A stretch of DNA of 64,000 bases. It comes from Lepidurus packardi (lineage: Eukaryota > Arthropoda > Branchiopoda > Notostraca > Triopsidae). Shown piece after piece: positions 1 through 12,160 of the stretch. The stretch lies in NCBI GenBank assembly GCA_023053545.1, contig JAKZAN010000004.1, forward strand, positions 8,122,001 to 8,186,000, given 5' to 3'. The notes under the pieces were generated by a model that made no database searches, was not told the origin of the DNA, and saw nothing but the letters and a program-made list of their open reading frames with translations. Position numbers and translations under genes: made by a program. Numbering within the stretch: the first letter of the stretch is position 1; the number at the start of each line of letters is the position of its first letter.

Positions 1-4
1 AATT

Positions 5-72
5 ACGTCACAAGGTTAGGCTAGGTTTGGTTACGCTTATGTTAGGTTAGGCCAGGCTGCGTTAGGCGTCCT
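5..72. repeat. Degenerate TTAGG-like repeat
   Basis: GGTTAGG, GCTAGG, TTAGGTTAGG and GTTAGG motifs are packed into about 65 bp. They resemble diverged copies of the arthropod telomere unit TTAGG. Interstitial stretches of this kind are common in arthropod genomes, so this does not show that the window starts at a telomere. Low copy number and divergence make the assignment tentative. Confidence 0.4.
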
Positions 73-202
73 TTTATCGGGGTAGTACTCCTTGTGGCAG
101 ATTTTTTAATACGGCTTAATCACTTTCTAATCCCGTTGGCGCTTAACCAATGAATAGAATTTTTCAACTCGAAATTCAATTGGTCCCTTAAAAGATTATG
201 GA

Positions 203-300
203 CCTGGCGTCCTTCTGTCGAGGTCCGGCATCCTTGAGTCGGGGTCCGGCGTCCTTGTGTCGGGCACACGGAGTTCTTTTGTCGAGTCGTCTTTGTGTCT
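203..300. repeat. Minisatellite, about 21-bp unit
   Basis: Four or five imperfect units of about 21 bp follow each other, each built around GGCGTCCTTNTGTCGRGGT. A related stretch lies at 66-85, where GGCGTCCTTTTATCGGGGT is followed by a partial unit. Read on the minus strand the units give a repetitive peptide, but there is no sign that it is translated. The array is a local tandem expansion. Confidence 0.6.
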
Positions 301-3300
301 ATTTCCAGCCACAAGGACAGACCGACAGAGAAGTGCAAACTAAGCTTTAAAGGCCCAAAAAATATATAGCTAACAGACACAGCAAATAAAAGAAAGTTGG
401 AATTAAAGAAAGGGGGAATGCTGCGTAATTTTCCTCCCTTAGGGTGTCATTGGGACCGAAACAGGCGGCAAAGCCCACAGCTTATGTGGGATGTCCGTAT
501 CGTGTCTGCATGTGTTATGGCATTTCCAAATGCTGGGTGGGGGGCCTACGGACATCTTCCGGGATGTTCGTATTGTGTGTATGTGTGTGTGTGTATGTCT
601 TATGGTATTCTCAATGTGGGGGTCTGTGAACCACCTTTTCCTTTGCAGATTGGTTGTATCTTGCCCTGCAGTCTAGTACAGTATGGCTTTGTTTCTGTCG
701 TTAGATTCCGCCGACAAGAAGAAAATAAACATTCTGCAATGTCCTGCTGTGCTTCTATATTCCGCTCGCTGTCTGTTTCAGGATGCCCCCGGAATTCTTC
801 CAAATTCCCATACTTCCATTCACAGAGGGGAAAAATACGAGAGTCCGATTTTACGAGCTTTTCTTACGAACTACTGCAGCAGCTCAAAGCACCATCACCG
901 TTGTCTCCTTTCGTGTGCTCGTTCCTCTTGCCCTTATAACCCCAAGAGAGATGTTGTATATAAAACTAGAATCACTTGTGTGTCCAGGTGTGGGGACGAT
1001 ACCAAGGATGTGTTGTGGGGGCAATACATACGAGATCGTACTTCAGCTCTAAAAGCCCAACCATGAGCAAGATTGTATACTACTGTCAATGCTTGAAAAA
1101 AAGGTGCGGAGACAAGAGTGGAGAAAGAGGGAGAGAAACAGCGACCATCCGATATTCTATACTAGATAAAAAACAAGAAAAATAAGAATGGAAGAAGGCA
1201 AAGTATATTACGATGTGTTGGATGACAACGATGCATGAAATTATGGACCCCGATCTGCCCAGTATCTTCGTTTTCTATACTACTTTCCTGTCCCACAAAG
1301 TGTAAGGAAAAATTTTTTATAGGAAAACTGACATGTCATCTTCCTATATCTTCCGCTCGTCGCTTTCCATCTCCCGTATCATTTTTTTCATCTTCTTAGA
1401 TTGAGCGAGAAACACGAATTGAATTTTTTTAAAGCCATGTTCTGGTTTTCTACTATGATTGAACCGAAGTGAAATGGATTAATTTCTGCTGACAATCGTT
1501 GCTGATTTCAATCCTTGTATGTTCGACTCAGTACTTTCCAATACCTTTTACAAAATTAAATACATTCCTTTTTAAAAAAATTTTTGAACGCTAAGCGACA
1601 TGCTTCACCCCCTTCATACTCCGGGGAGCTCTCCCGTACGAAATACGCTCCTTCAGTGAAGGAATTCTGCAAGAAATGGCAACACAAAATAGCCTGCTTT
1701 AGGCTCTAAAAACTTAATCCTCTCTTCCCGTTTTGAGCACACCCATGCTTTGGCAACACTTCTGAAATTGCGTACACTACATCACCATTTCAAGCGAAAA
1801 AGGTGTGGGGATCTTCCCATCGTAACGCAATCCAAACCTTGGATCGCAATCCAAACTATAATTTCAGCAACTGCATAGTTACTTGAAAAGCAAGAGAGCC
1901 TCTAAATCAACAAACGGCGTAAAACATTTTAAACGACACATATTTCAATTAGATTTACTTTTAAAGCACAACAAGAGAAAGGTGTTTAGGGTACCCACTA
2001 ACGATCTACATACTGTATCCTGTAACCTAAAACCAAAAGTCGTTCGACACTTCAACACGAAACTTTAGTAAAGAAATTTAAATAATAAAATTGAACTTTT
2101 AAGAAAAAAGAGAGGAAAAAGGGAATACGTAGCAGCTTCTCCCCCCACTCTCCGTGATCCAATTGGAATGACCGAGGAATAGAAATAGTAGGGGTAATAC
2201 TTCTCTAACCATATACATTTCCCCTCTCCCCGCACGAGCGACTGAACGCACAAGAAGGAAGATATTGAAAATATAGAAAATGTTAAACAAGGAGGAGAAA
2301 AAGCTGCTAAGCTGTGAAAACGAAGGACTATTGGTTAGCAAGTATATAGCAATATAACATCGCACACTCCAGAATGGAGGGTTATTTTGTTACCTATAAT
2401 AACGAAACCCAGTATAAGGGCCTGCTATATGCAAGATGCAAGCTCGTTGGACAAGAACCAGAAAGGGATAAAAATAAAGGGGGGGAGGGGGGTGATACTT
2501 ACTCGGTCCTTTTCTTGCTAAAAACTCGTTAAACTGGCAACTACCTTTCGCTTCTCTCTTCCTGCTGATACATGGTTATATTCCATTCCACCGCAGCAAA
2601 ATTTCCCTCGCCTCTTTTTTCACAATTGCTTAATACTTTTGTATCTCCACACCAGTGCAGAACGTGTAATGAACAATACACGAGTAATTACCCTCGTTTT
2701 TGCTTCTCTACCCCAACAGAGCTTGTGCTGTGCTGCAGTGCCGTGTTGCTCTCCAATTGGAAAATTGGGGAAAAGGGCAGAGTAACAAAAGAGAGACGGA
2801 ATCTAATTGCCGGTTTTGGGGGATTGGGATTTTCCTCTTTCAAGTATTAGCGTCAGCAGGAGTTGTTTGTGCTTCGGTAAACTTGGTTTGGACAGTATTC
2901 AGGTCTGGTAGTATACGTACGTACGTACCAGTACTAGGCCATTGTAATCAATCCATACGCTTCAACTCTTGTCGGAGAGTTCCGAGCTAGGAACGGTACA
3001 CAGATAGAGAAAGATTGAAGAGAGATAGCTGCAGAGAGAGGAGAAAGAAGCACGAGATGTAAGCTAACAGACTCGGAGACAGGATTTTGGAAAGCTCCTT
3101 GATGGAAGTCATACCGTAACCGAAACTCTTTCGAGTCTTGTCACGGAAGACGCTGTATATGCGCCACGGAATACCCCCCCTCCTTCTTCGCGGCCATTTT
3201 GCGTTATCCTTCTCTTTACTGAACAAAAGTCCCTAAAAGCAGCCCAGCTTTTGGGGACTTTACACGTGTAAAGAACCTGAGTAAAAAACATGACAGCCTT

Positions 3301-4931
3301 ACACGTGCTTCTTGACTGTTTTTGTAATGAAAGTTTTTATTGTCAAATAAGACTTTAAAAAAAGTTGCTGCAAATGGTATAATACCTTGGAATGGAAATT
3401 CCATATCCACAGGATCATACCCACCCCGAAAAAATCAGAAAGTAGGAAACCAAAATTCTAGAAAATCTAGAAATTCTAAAAATGAAGAAATGACATAAAA
3501 CGCAACTTTGGGAAATTGTGGCCAACCGTTTCCTTCCTCAATGGGTTTTCCTGGAATTTTACCTTATTTGAATAAAGTTGTTTTCTTGTTTGTTTTTTTT
3601 AAATTTTATTTTCAATAGAAGTCAGAACGTGTTTGAGTCTATACCAATAAAAAATCCCTAGGAATTTCCTCTTATGTCTTCTAATCTTCTATACGGAGCA
3701 CGACAAAAAATCTTGTACTGTAACCAGAAAAAGAAAACCCGTAAACCCTAAAGAATTGTGCCCCTCAAAAATTGAAAAAGAGGTCTACAATAAAAAACCG
3801 CGAACACTTCCCATAAGATCCAAGCGCGGAATCATGTTCTCATTGAGATCAATAATTCTGAGCTATTTTTTTACTTATTTTTTCGCACAAGATGCTACCG
3901 TGTTTTTCATCCACCATGGAAAAAAATACCAGATGAGCCGCGATGTACACGGTGGAACATCTTAAGCCCTCTCCTGATATTGGGTGATAAGGCATGTCCA
4001 TACCCAAGTGGACATGCCCGCTCGGGGTACATTAAAACTTCTCACGTCCCGAGATATACTCCCTCATGTCCTGTATAATGATCCCTTACCCGTGCATGGC
4101 ATTAATTCATGAATGTATGTCTTTATCGATAGGATAAGGCATATAATACCAGATGAGTGCACGTGAAAAACAAAAAAGGATATTTTAGGGGAAAATTTCG
4201 CAACACAAGAAGCAGCATAAGAGATTTATACAAATCGCTCGCCTGAACCATTGGGGGTGATGTCTGGCTGCAGCAGGAAAATCAAGCATAAAATCGCAAA
4301 TATATATACCAAAAGAAATATATATATACCTTCTTAGGTGCTCAGAGTTAACTGAATAGTAGAACAGTATAGGCCTGGCTTTTGTGTGTTTTTTGGGAGC
4401 CGAACATTTGAGTCTGAATACAACCCAACCCAGTTGAGGACGCGACACGGAGAGTTTGCCTATTGTACCATGTCACGTCCCAGTGAAGAGTTTTCCTTTC
4501 TTTGCGACTTTAAATAGAAAAAGTTGTTTAAGATTCCTAAAGAGTTACGCTCAAGTTTGCGTCACCTAAACGACAATGTATTAAGGGAAACGAAGAGAGC
4601 GAGGAAAGCATAGGTGCCTTTTTTTCTTTTGGATTTGCATGCTTTTCCCCCAAGCCTCTTTTTATTTTTTTCACCACGTCTTTTACGAACATGTCTGGTG
4701 AATGGCGAAGTGGCTCTTGGCTGCCAAGAAGCACGTCATCAAACGCCAGCATGGCCTCTTCTTCTTTCACCGCAAACTTCCTCTTCCACAACAACAGCTC
4801 TCATTTTCAGGAAGTGTGGTTGCACGGAAGAGAAATCTACTCCTAAGACTATTGGACGGGAACAGGATCCATCTGGAAGCTTCTTAAAGCGGCCCTAGCC
4901 ACCAAAAGAAATATATTAAAAAAACTCGCAA
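301..4931. other. Intergenic stretch, no gene seen
   Basis: Open frames here are short and none resembles a known protein. A TATATAAAA string lies near 957, a GTAC-repeat palindrome near 2914-2927, and pyrimidine- and purine-rich tracts throughout. At 4537-4794 (-) and 4702-4887 (+) overlapping frames are open on both strands. They have no family resemblance, so neither is called. Confidence 0.5.
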
Positions 4932-5345
4932 CATTATTCCAAGAACGATGGAATGTGTTTTAATTTTTTCCGAATAGTCGTTCACGAGTAATTAGCGATC
5001 AAAGTTTTGGCCATGACGTCACAGCTGTCGCGTGGCGTGGCTTGTGTCGCTTGTTACCATGGTTGCTGTTTATTTCCCATAACCAAAAGCGTAAAAAATA
5101 AACAAAACAGCTCGAGTACCATGGCATTGTATGTCTATGATGGCAAACGCCATGTGATCCTTTTATTAGAGGAAAATTATTTCTGCAATAGCTTAACTGC
5201 TACTCCTCGCATGACAGGAAGATAAATGCCACTAGAAACTACAATTTTGCTCCATTTTTCAAGCAAAGTTGCTTTTTTGTGGACAATACCTTCCGAGCTT
5301 ACCGTAGAGTCGAGTTGAGGCAAGATGCAATGACTGTCATTGCGC
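4932..5345. repeat. Dispersed repeat family A, copy 1
   Basis: This block is homologous along its length to 49647-50055. Shared blocks in the same order include AAGAACGATG, TAGTCGTTCAC, TGACGTCACAG, CGTGGCTT, CCACTAGAAA and a TTTTTG-rich tail. Identity looks roughly 60-70% by eye, with small indels. I see no terminal inverted repeats and no transposase, so the class is unknown. It contains a palindromic CRE (TGACGTCA) at 5014-5021. Confidence 0.7.
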
Positions 5346-7669
5346 TTGCTTTGAGTTACAGACAAGGCTTTTCATATCCCATCAAAAGGCCTTAAGTTCC
5401 GAGAGAAGTTCTAATGATCTAATGATCCTAGCTGTTCCTCAAAGTTCTGAGTATCTTCCAGAGTGCGTAGCAGCAGAGATGCGTCCCATTTCCCTCCTTT
5501 ATTTTTTCGTTTTTTAGCAAAAGAAGTTTACTCAAGTAGACAAACCTGAACAGACAACAAGTCTCGCACCTCGAAAAGCAAGATAGCTGAAAAGCTATAT
5601 AGGCTTTGATATATACTGATGTCAAGGACGCATGGTATCTAATACCTCTAACGCTCGCTTACACCTTTGGGCTTTCCTGCCAGCCCAAAGGAGAACACCA
5701 GACAGAGAGCGAAAGATGCCGACGACGGCGGCTGAGGACGCCAGAGCCTAGGCGGCTTAAGGTTCGGTTTTACATAGGATGTCTTCTTCATTGCAATTTC
5801 AGGCAGACGTGCATGGGAGCGATACACCGTGAGGTGGGAGGTAGACAGAATTGTTGTGTCGGATTGGCATTTTCTACCAAGTGTGGAGATTCTCCAGGGA
5901 ATTTAAGGGCTTTCGTAGTCTAGCCTAACTCCCCTTCACAAGGTATAAATTTCCACACGTTGGAAAACTGGAGAACGCATCTTCAGCTGCTGTTCACTCG
6001 CAGGTGGAAAACGTTTAACTGCTACAAAGGACACCATCAGCTTCCACTAAATGCCAGCATGCCTCTCCTATTGACTGATCTAAGTAGTTCAGAGAAGAAT
6101 AAAAAGCCACACCCCCATTTTTTAAATACGTTTTCTTCAGAGCCTTTTCTTTCTCCAAAAACCTTCCTTCAGAGCCCGGGAAAGGGCGAGATCCACTGTA
6201 ACTTCTTAGCTTGTTTCCGGTGGGCTTGACAGAAATCCATTTAAATCCTTCCATTTTTCTCTCGCCCTCTTTTTTTCTCTGCCCCTTGGAACCTTTTATT
6301 TGTTTCTTCTTGTGGCGGCAAAGACAGTACTGGGCTTGTTTGCTTTAGTTAAGACGTTTTCCCCACTCCTTCCACGGAATTTGCGAACACTACAACTAAG
6401 AAAAAAGGGGAAAACGTTCATTGGCAGCCGAGATTTCCTAATTAGATTTCCTTTTACTCTCGTCCATCTAAAAAGACAAGGAAAACGAGGTTGCTGTGTG
6501 GAGAACAAGGAAGAGCAAACAGGTTACGAGGCTTCTGGGTCTGTCTTACATCTGGTGGTTGGTGAGAAAGAAAGCAAACTAGACACCAGAAAGCGGCAAA
6601 AAAACGTACGTTTTTAACAAGGTCGCAATTAAGAAGGAAACACTGAGCTACTCACGTTCATTCCTTTTGCCTCGACGAGTTCTTAACTTATTTACCAACA
6701 CGTTAATCCTCAAACATGACAAAAATATGCAAACAAGTCCCTTTCAAACTGCGTGGGCGAAGCTAAATAAGGGAAGAAGATCCCTTATTCCTTACAGTTT
6801 TCCTCATTTTAATTGGTAACAAAAAATGAACAAAAATAAAAAAATACTCGAAGGCTCCCAACGACACATAAAAGCAATTTAAAGACGGAATTTCGCATGA
6901 CTTTCATGTCAGATTACTTTCTCTAAGGGCTTCTAGTTGGGGGCATCCAACATATGCTTCCTTTTTTTTAGCATATTTCTCTTGAATTGCACACATCTTA
7001 AAAGATTATTTAACGAAAAAGGTGCTATGACTCATGTGGAGCACCTTGTGTCTACAATTCAGAAAGCTCGTGATATGTCTACCATTCCGATTCCCGAACG
7101 CAAGTCGTGCAGTCGTGCACACAAACCGTAAACGCAAAAGCTTCGTGGGGAAAGGGCATAAAAATTTCTGTATTTCTCTAGCGCCAGGCCCAGACTGAAA
7201 AGGAAAATATCGAGGCACCTTGTGCCTCTCGAGACGCTAGGCACGTCTTCTAGAACCTCTTACTTTTGCTTTTTAGATCGATTTGAAAGGGCTCAGGCAT
7301 AAAACCGTTTTATTTAGATAACCCTCCATTTCTGTTCATCGTCCCTCCATATCTTGGTCTCTGACTAAAAACTATACTCCTCCCTGCTGCTTTTCTCAAG
7401 CAGAAACTCAGTCGATTACTGCCTACACGATCTGTACAAGATCCCACCCATGTCTTGACCTCGTTCGAACAGGATTGACTGATCCCGACTTTACATTTAT
7501 GGGTCTTGGACTAAGCTCGTTTCACCCTAAAGGGAGGAATTGATCAAAACTTTACGACTCAGAACTTTTGCTCTTTTACGTTTCATTTATTCCCCCTGAA
7601 ATACAAGAGGACAGCAATGAAAGTTCCGTATTCTTTTCGTTTGTCCTCCTAAGCAAAAGAAAATAGTAG
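5346..7669. other. Intergenic stretch with a strong hairpin
   Basis: No coding frame is convincing. The main structure is a perfect 10-bp stem with an 8-nt loop at 5664-5691. The rest is unremarkable AT-rich DNA. Confidence 0.5.
5664..5691. other. Perfect 10-bp inverted repeat (hairpin)
   Basis: CCTTTGGGCT at 5664-5673 and AGCCCAAAGG at 5682-5691 are exact reverse complements around the loop TTCCTGCC. I see no run of U after it and no gene end beside it, so it has no evident terminator role. It could form in RNA or DNA; its function is unknown. Confidence 0.6.
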
Positions 7670-8500
7670 TGCAAATTGTTCCATTTCGTGACGTCACTCG
7701 CCTTAGAGGGCCCCACCTATGGTTGTCAAATTGCTGAGCTATGTATGACGACAACAATGAACGCTCCTTTCCTTTTCGTTCATTCCCTACATGTGTCACG
7801 ATAACAATGAAATGTGTCCGAATCCTGAAGTCACTCGCTTTCGACTCATCACTCTCCTTTGACTATCAAAATGCTGTGATATTATCTGACCGCCTTAAGG
7901 GCCACGGTGTACTGCAAGAAGTTGATAATTTTTTGTCAGAAGAGGGCACTGATGTCATACCCATTGTCAATGTAATTTCATAAACTTTTAACAAGACATT
8001 AAAAGAAATAGAAAGAAACAATTGAATATTTTTAAATATCTTAATAATAAAGCCCAGGGAACTGTCTGCAACTTATGTATGATTTATTTAAAATTTTAAA
8101 AACTTGGAATACTATGTAAAAAATGTACGGATAAAGATATTAATAAAGACGCAGAACTTTCCTAGATTTATACTTAACAAACATTCCTATCACAATACAA
8201 TTTCATTATAACGCACACAAAATGAGAATTATCGAATCAAAATTTGCCATGCTGTAGCCCCATAAGTGATCCAACTACACTACACGTATAAACAGGCTTG
8301 ATATTATCACAATCGGCGAAACCATAATGCATGCATAAATAGGCTTCTTTCTATTTATTCAGTTTTATTTATTTAGCTTATTGAGTTAAAATGTAGGCTA
8401 ACAGTGAAATGTGTTCGATCTCGTGACGTCACTCGGCTTGGGACGACCCGCCGGTGTTTGTCAAAATGCTGAAATATTGTCTGAGCCACTCAAGAAGGAG
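7670..8500. repeat. Dispersed repeat family B cluster, three 5' units
   Basis: Three related units lie at about 7670-7745, 7802-7900 and 8399-8500. Each has a GTGACGTCACTCG-type block (the second reads CTGAAGTCACTCG) followed about 30 bp later by TGTCAAAATGCTGA or a variant. After the second unit the sequence continues through CCACGGTGTACTGCAAG to about 8170. That part is homologous to 19680-19965 in malic enzyme intron 1. Palindromic CRE sites lie at 7689-7696 and 8424-8431. The unit is probably a fragment of an unclassified mobile element; no ends or coding capacity are visible. Confidence 0.7.
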
Positions 8501-11500
8501 AAGGAAGAAATAAATAATTATTTTTTTCTTAACCAAGGGCGAAAACAGAATACATGCAAAAACAAAGGGAAGCTGCGTTTATCGACAACCGACAGGCTTT
8601 AATAACGATCACTTCTTCTTGGGCGACAAAGTCATTCATCAAAAGCTGGTATAGGACCAAAAATTGGAACGCCAGATTATATTCCTGGCTCGACAGTAAT
8701 TTCTTTATTGTCTGGCAGGGCGCTCCTCTTTTACTATCTGCCAGTACAAATAGCATTAATAGAATTTTGCTAGAGTTGCTACGACTGAATGCTTTAACAC
8801 AATGAAAGTTCCTGGAAAACTTTACTGGTCTGTTCCAAACTTGTATGCATAATTTCCTATAACGAAGGACAAACTTGTCACTTGCGGGGTTTTGCGACTT
8901 GGCTAAAATTCTTTCGCTTTTTCAGTCATGACCAAGTCAATGACTGGCAACAGCTAGGCACTCAAAACTCCCGAGACTCCCAAATCTCGTTCGGAAGCTC
9001 AACTTTTAATCTCTTAACTCTCTAAAGTGTCTCTAACTCCTTTCAAACTCTTTAGAAGCCATGCAGTTAAAAACAGTTGGAAAAGGCAGATTTTTTTTCA
9101 AATCACCACCGAAACGTACCTTTCCGTCGTTTGTGTCGCAGGGCTTTTGACTTTAATCCAAAAATTTCCACCAAATTTCCTCCTCCACAACTCCCTTGCT
9201 CACCCAAAATGCTCCCTTTTACTCCTCCCAGGCCACGTTTCTTTGTAATGCCCCGGATTCACCAACGCGTATCGAAAGGAATTCCGGAAGCTTATCCCGG
9301 AAGAGAACACGCTTCGTCGGAGAAAAGAAAAACAGTGAAAACTGGAGCCAAGTTTCTCCCTACTTTCCACAAATTCCCCCCACTGATTAAAAAATAAACG
9401 AAAAAACACACACGAAAAATAAGGTTCCTAAGGTTTTGCGTGTGAATGTAGTTAAACACTGGGGCGGGGAGAGCAAGAGTCTGCTTGGTCCCAATTCAAA
9501 ATTTAAGAGGTTTGTTCCACCAGTGTATTATTATAGCGCTATTGTCAATACCCTGGGCCGTCATTACGAACCCAGATGCACTTTACAACGGTTATAGGAG
9601 CCCGTCCCATCCGTAAATGTCACCCGAGCACACACCATCGTTAATTATCACCTAACGTGTGTTTTCCTTCGCATCTCTATGGTATTTTCTCTTTTTTTTT
9701 CGTTTTAAATGGTTAGATTCACGCTAGCCAACTTCTTCGGATCGAAGCATTCCACATCGCTTGAGAAGCCAACAAAGAGAGAAGCAAACCTCCCCCAACC
9801 CACCGCACCACCCCACAATGAGTTCAAACAAGTCAAGCTTAATGTCAAACAAGGGGCATGAGTCTTTTAACCGACACCGCGCACCAATCCGCCAATCCAG
9901 GAGACGGCCTATTACTTTTTCCCTTGAAATGTCACCATTCGGCGGGAACTAGAAATTTCTGCCCAAATCGATTATTGAGTTCCTTTCCAGCGTTTCTTCG
10001 CGAAAGACAGGAGCGCACACATAAGAACAGAAGCGGAGAGTATCTCCTACTTCGGGAGCGGGAATCGTACAACTTGTTTTGTTTCTGTCCGCCTGGAAAA
10101 TTAAGGGAATTAGCTACTTGTACTACAGTGCCGCACGAGGCAGTCGTCCGATACCAGAGTGCAAGGAAGAAACTGTGGAGAAACTCTTTCGAGTATTTGG
10201 CTGCAGCTGCTTCTGTCGAGCAGCGGAATCCGTACCGGACTGGTACACTGAGGACCCGAGCCGCAGCAAGTCTTTTGACACCACAAACAGCAGGAGCAGC
10301 TGCAGTACAGTCGACTAGTAACTGACTGGCATATACAACGCACACATAAGAGCCGAAGTAAAAGGGCCCGTGCGCATGACCTTTGCATTTAATCTAGCTA
10401 CTGGTATAACACCAAAACTTCTTGCATTTTTTAGCACCATACGACTTCACCTTCGCACGCCCTTTCTGATTGTGCACGCACTCCATGTTCCGAGTCCATA
10501 AAAGACAATTTAGCGAAACAAAAAAATCATAAACATTCTAACAAGGTCTTCAAAATCCAGGTTGGTGCTCTTGCCACATGGAGTTCCAACCCCATGTTCC
10601 AACCCAGATACGATAATAGCTACACAAATAAAATATAAGTGAAGTACAATAAAGTGGGAATAAAAAACAACCAGGAAAATCTCTCAAGTTTCCGTGGAGA
10701 TAAACATTGATTGCTAGCCAAAGCAGAAAACAAAAAATAAAAACAAGTTTTTGCCTGGCCGCCTCATATCTTACGCTACAACCCCTTCAGGTTACAGAAA
10801 AGCAGCTGAAAGGTGTGTACTTCAACCACTAATGGAGCCTTTGTGCGACTCGCATTGTGGCATAAGCATATGGAGCTTTGCGGGCTAAGAACGTGTATCT
10901 ACTCTTGGGCGGAACAAAACTTGCTTCTGCGTTATTGTTAACATGCAGAGTCAGCCAGAGAGATGGCAAAATGGGGGGAAAGGTTTGGGGGGAGTTGAAG
11001 TAATGCAGGCATTGTTGTAGAAACGGAAGTCTCCTAGAATGTTCATTAAAGCTTCCAGGCATCACCCCATTAATCGTTAGCCTTGTTTGCGCTTGCAACG
11101 CAACGTTATGTGTCTTTTTATCCTTAGCTGTACTCCTTAATGATTAATTAAGCTCTATTTTTAAAAGGGAAAATTTCTCCGCTTGGAACCTTTAATATCC
11201 AAAGCCCTGCTCTGAACGCCCTTGCGTAGGCAAAATTAAGGAAAATAGACATGCAGTGCTGCTGAATTGCAAGTTAAATGCTCTTTGCATTGTTAACTGA
11301 CAGCTTGAGTGGCGGACATACACTATTACAGCTAAACACTGGAATAAGATATTCCACAAGTTCGAGAGTGGTTTGAGACAAGCTTTGAGAAGGCAAAGCT
11401 AACACGAGTTAGCGTTAACTTATCCTCATTTTATTCTATTATACAGGTCGGCATGCCTGGCTAGGATTGACTTGAAATCTACAAAAATCCAACAATGGTC

Positions 11501-11930
11501 ACAGCTGTGACCTTTAAGAACTCAGTTAGTCTACGAACCGTCCATTTTTGCGTTCGCGGCGAAAGCTACTTTAAAAAATGAGATAAAAGGGGAAACAAGA
11601 GAAAAATAGCTAATTTTCTTGCGAGAAAAAGAGTGTAAAAAGACTTGAACCCCGACACGAGGACACAAGTCCAAAATCAAGCGTGGTTTGCGTACCGAAA
11701 GACTCAAAAAGACTTTAAAAGTTTGGTCCTCTCTCCGGAAACAGAGCGTAAAGATCCGGAAATGCGGAGCACGCGTGTCCTATCATACTTATCAGGTTGC
11801 TTTTCTAAAATACTGTTTCTATTGTTACCCAGCACGTGTTTGGCGCAGTCCAGGCTCTCCAACCGCAGTCTTTCTCTTCTGAAGGGCAGCCATTCGTCAA
11901 GTGCACGCCTCGTGTGACCGAAATTCGTCA
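8501..11930. other. Intergenic stretch, no gene seen
   Basis: Several frames of 80-155 codons are open at 9858-10345, but they overlap on both strands and none has a family motif. This fits chance openness in a more GC-rich patch. No RNA gene or transposon end was recognised. Confidence 0.5.
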
Positions 11931-12018
11931 GGTCAGGAAGTCTTAAAAAAAATAATTTGGTTTAAAAACAAAACAAACTTACGGCACTCTTGGTTCATCT
12001 AAAAGTTTTTACGTGTAT

Positions 12019-12049
<31 letters not shown>

Positions 12050-12160
12050 CTGCGTAAGGTCAGAAAGTCCTAAAAATGTAAAACTTGTTTAGGAAAATAA
12101 GACTGTTGGTCAATCTAAAAGTTTTTTAAGCGTATCAAAAAAAGCAAAAAAATACTTTTT
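11931..12160. repeat. Two-unit tandem repeat with a 26-A run
   Basis: Unit 1 (11931-12057) and unit 2 (12058-12160) share GGTCAGRAAGTC at the start and TCTAAAAGTTTTT followed by GTAT and a run of A at the end. The period is about 127 bp. Unit 1 ends in 26 uninterrupted A (12019-12044); unit 2 ends in shorter A runs. A-tailed units could suggest a retroposed sequence, but no SINE promoter boxes were recognised. Confidence 0.6.

Noticed and set aside
397..939. 180-codon plus-strand frame
   Set aside because: It starts at a non-ATG codon and much of it is Cys/Val-rich sequence from TGTGTG repeats; other frames over the same DNA are also open.
9858..10345. Overlapping frames of 137-155 codons on both strands
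   Set aside because: Several frames are open at once in a GC-richer patch and none shows a family motif.
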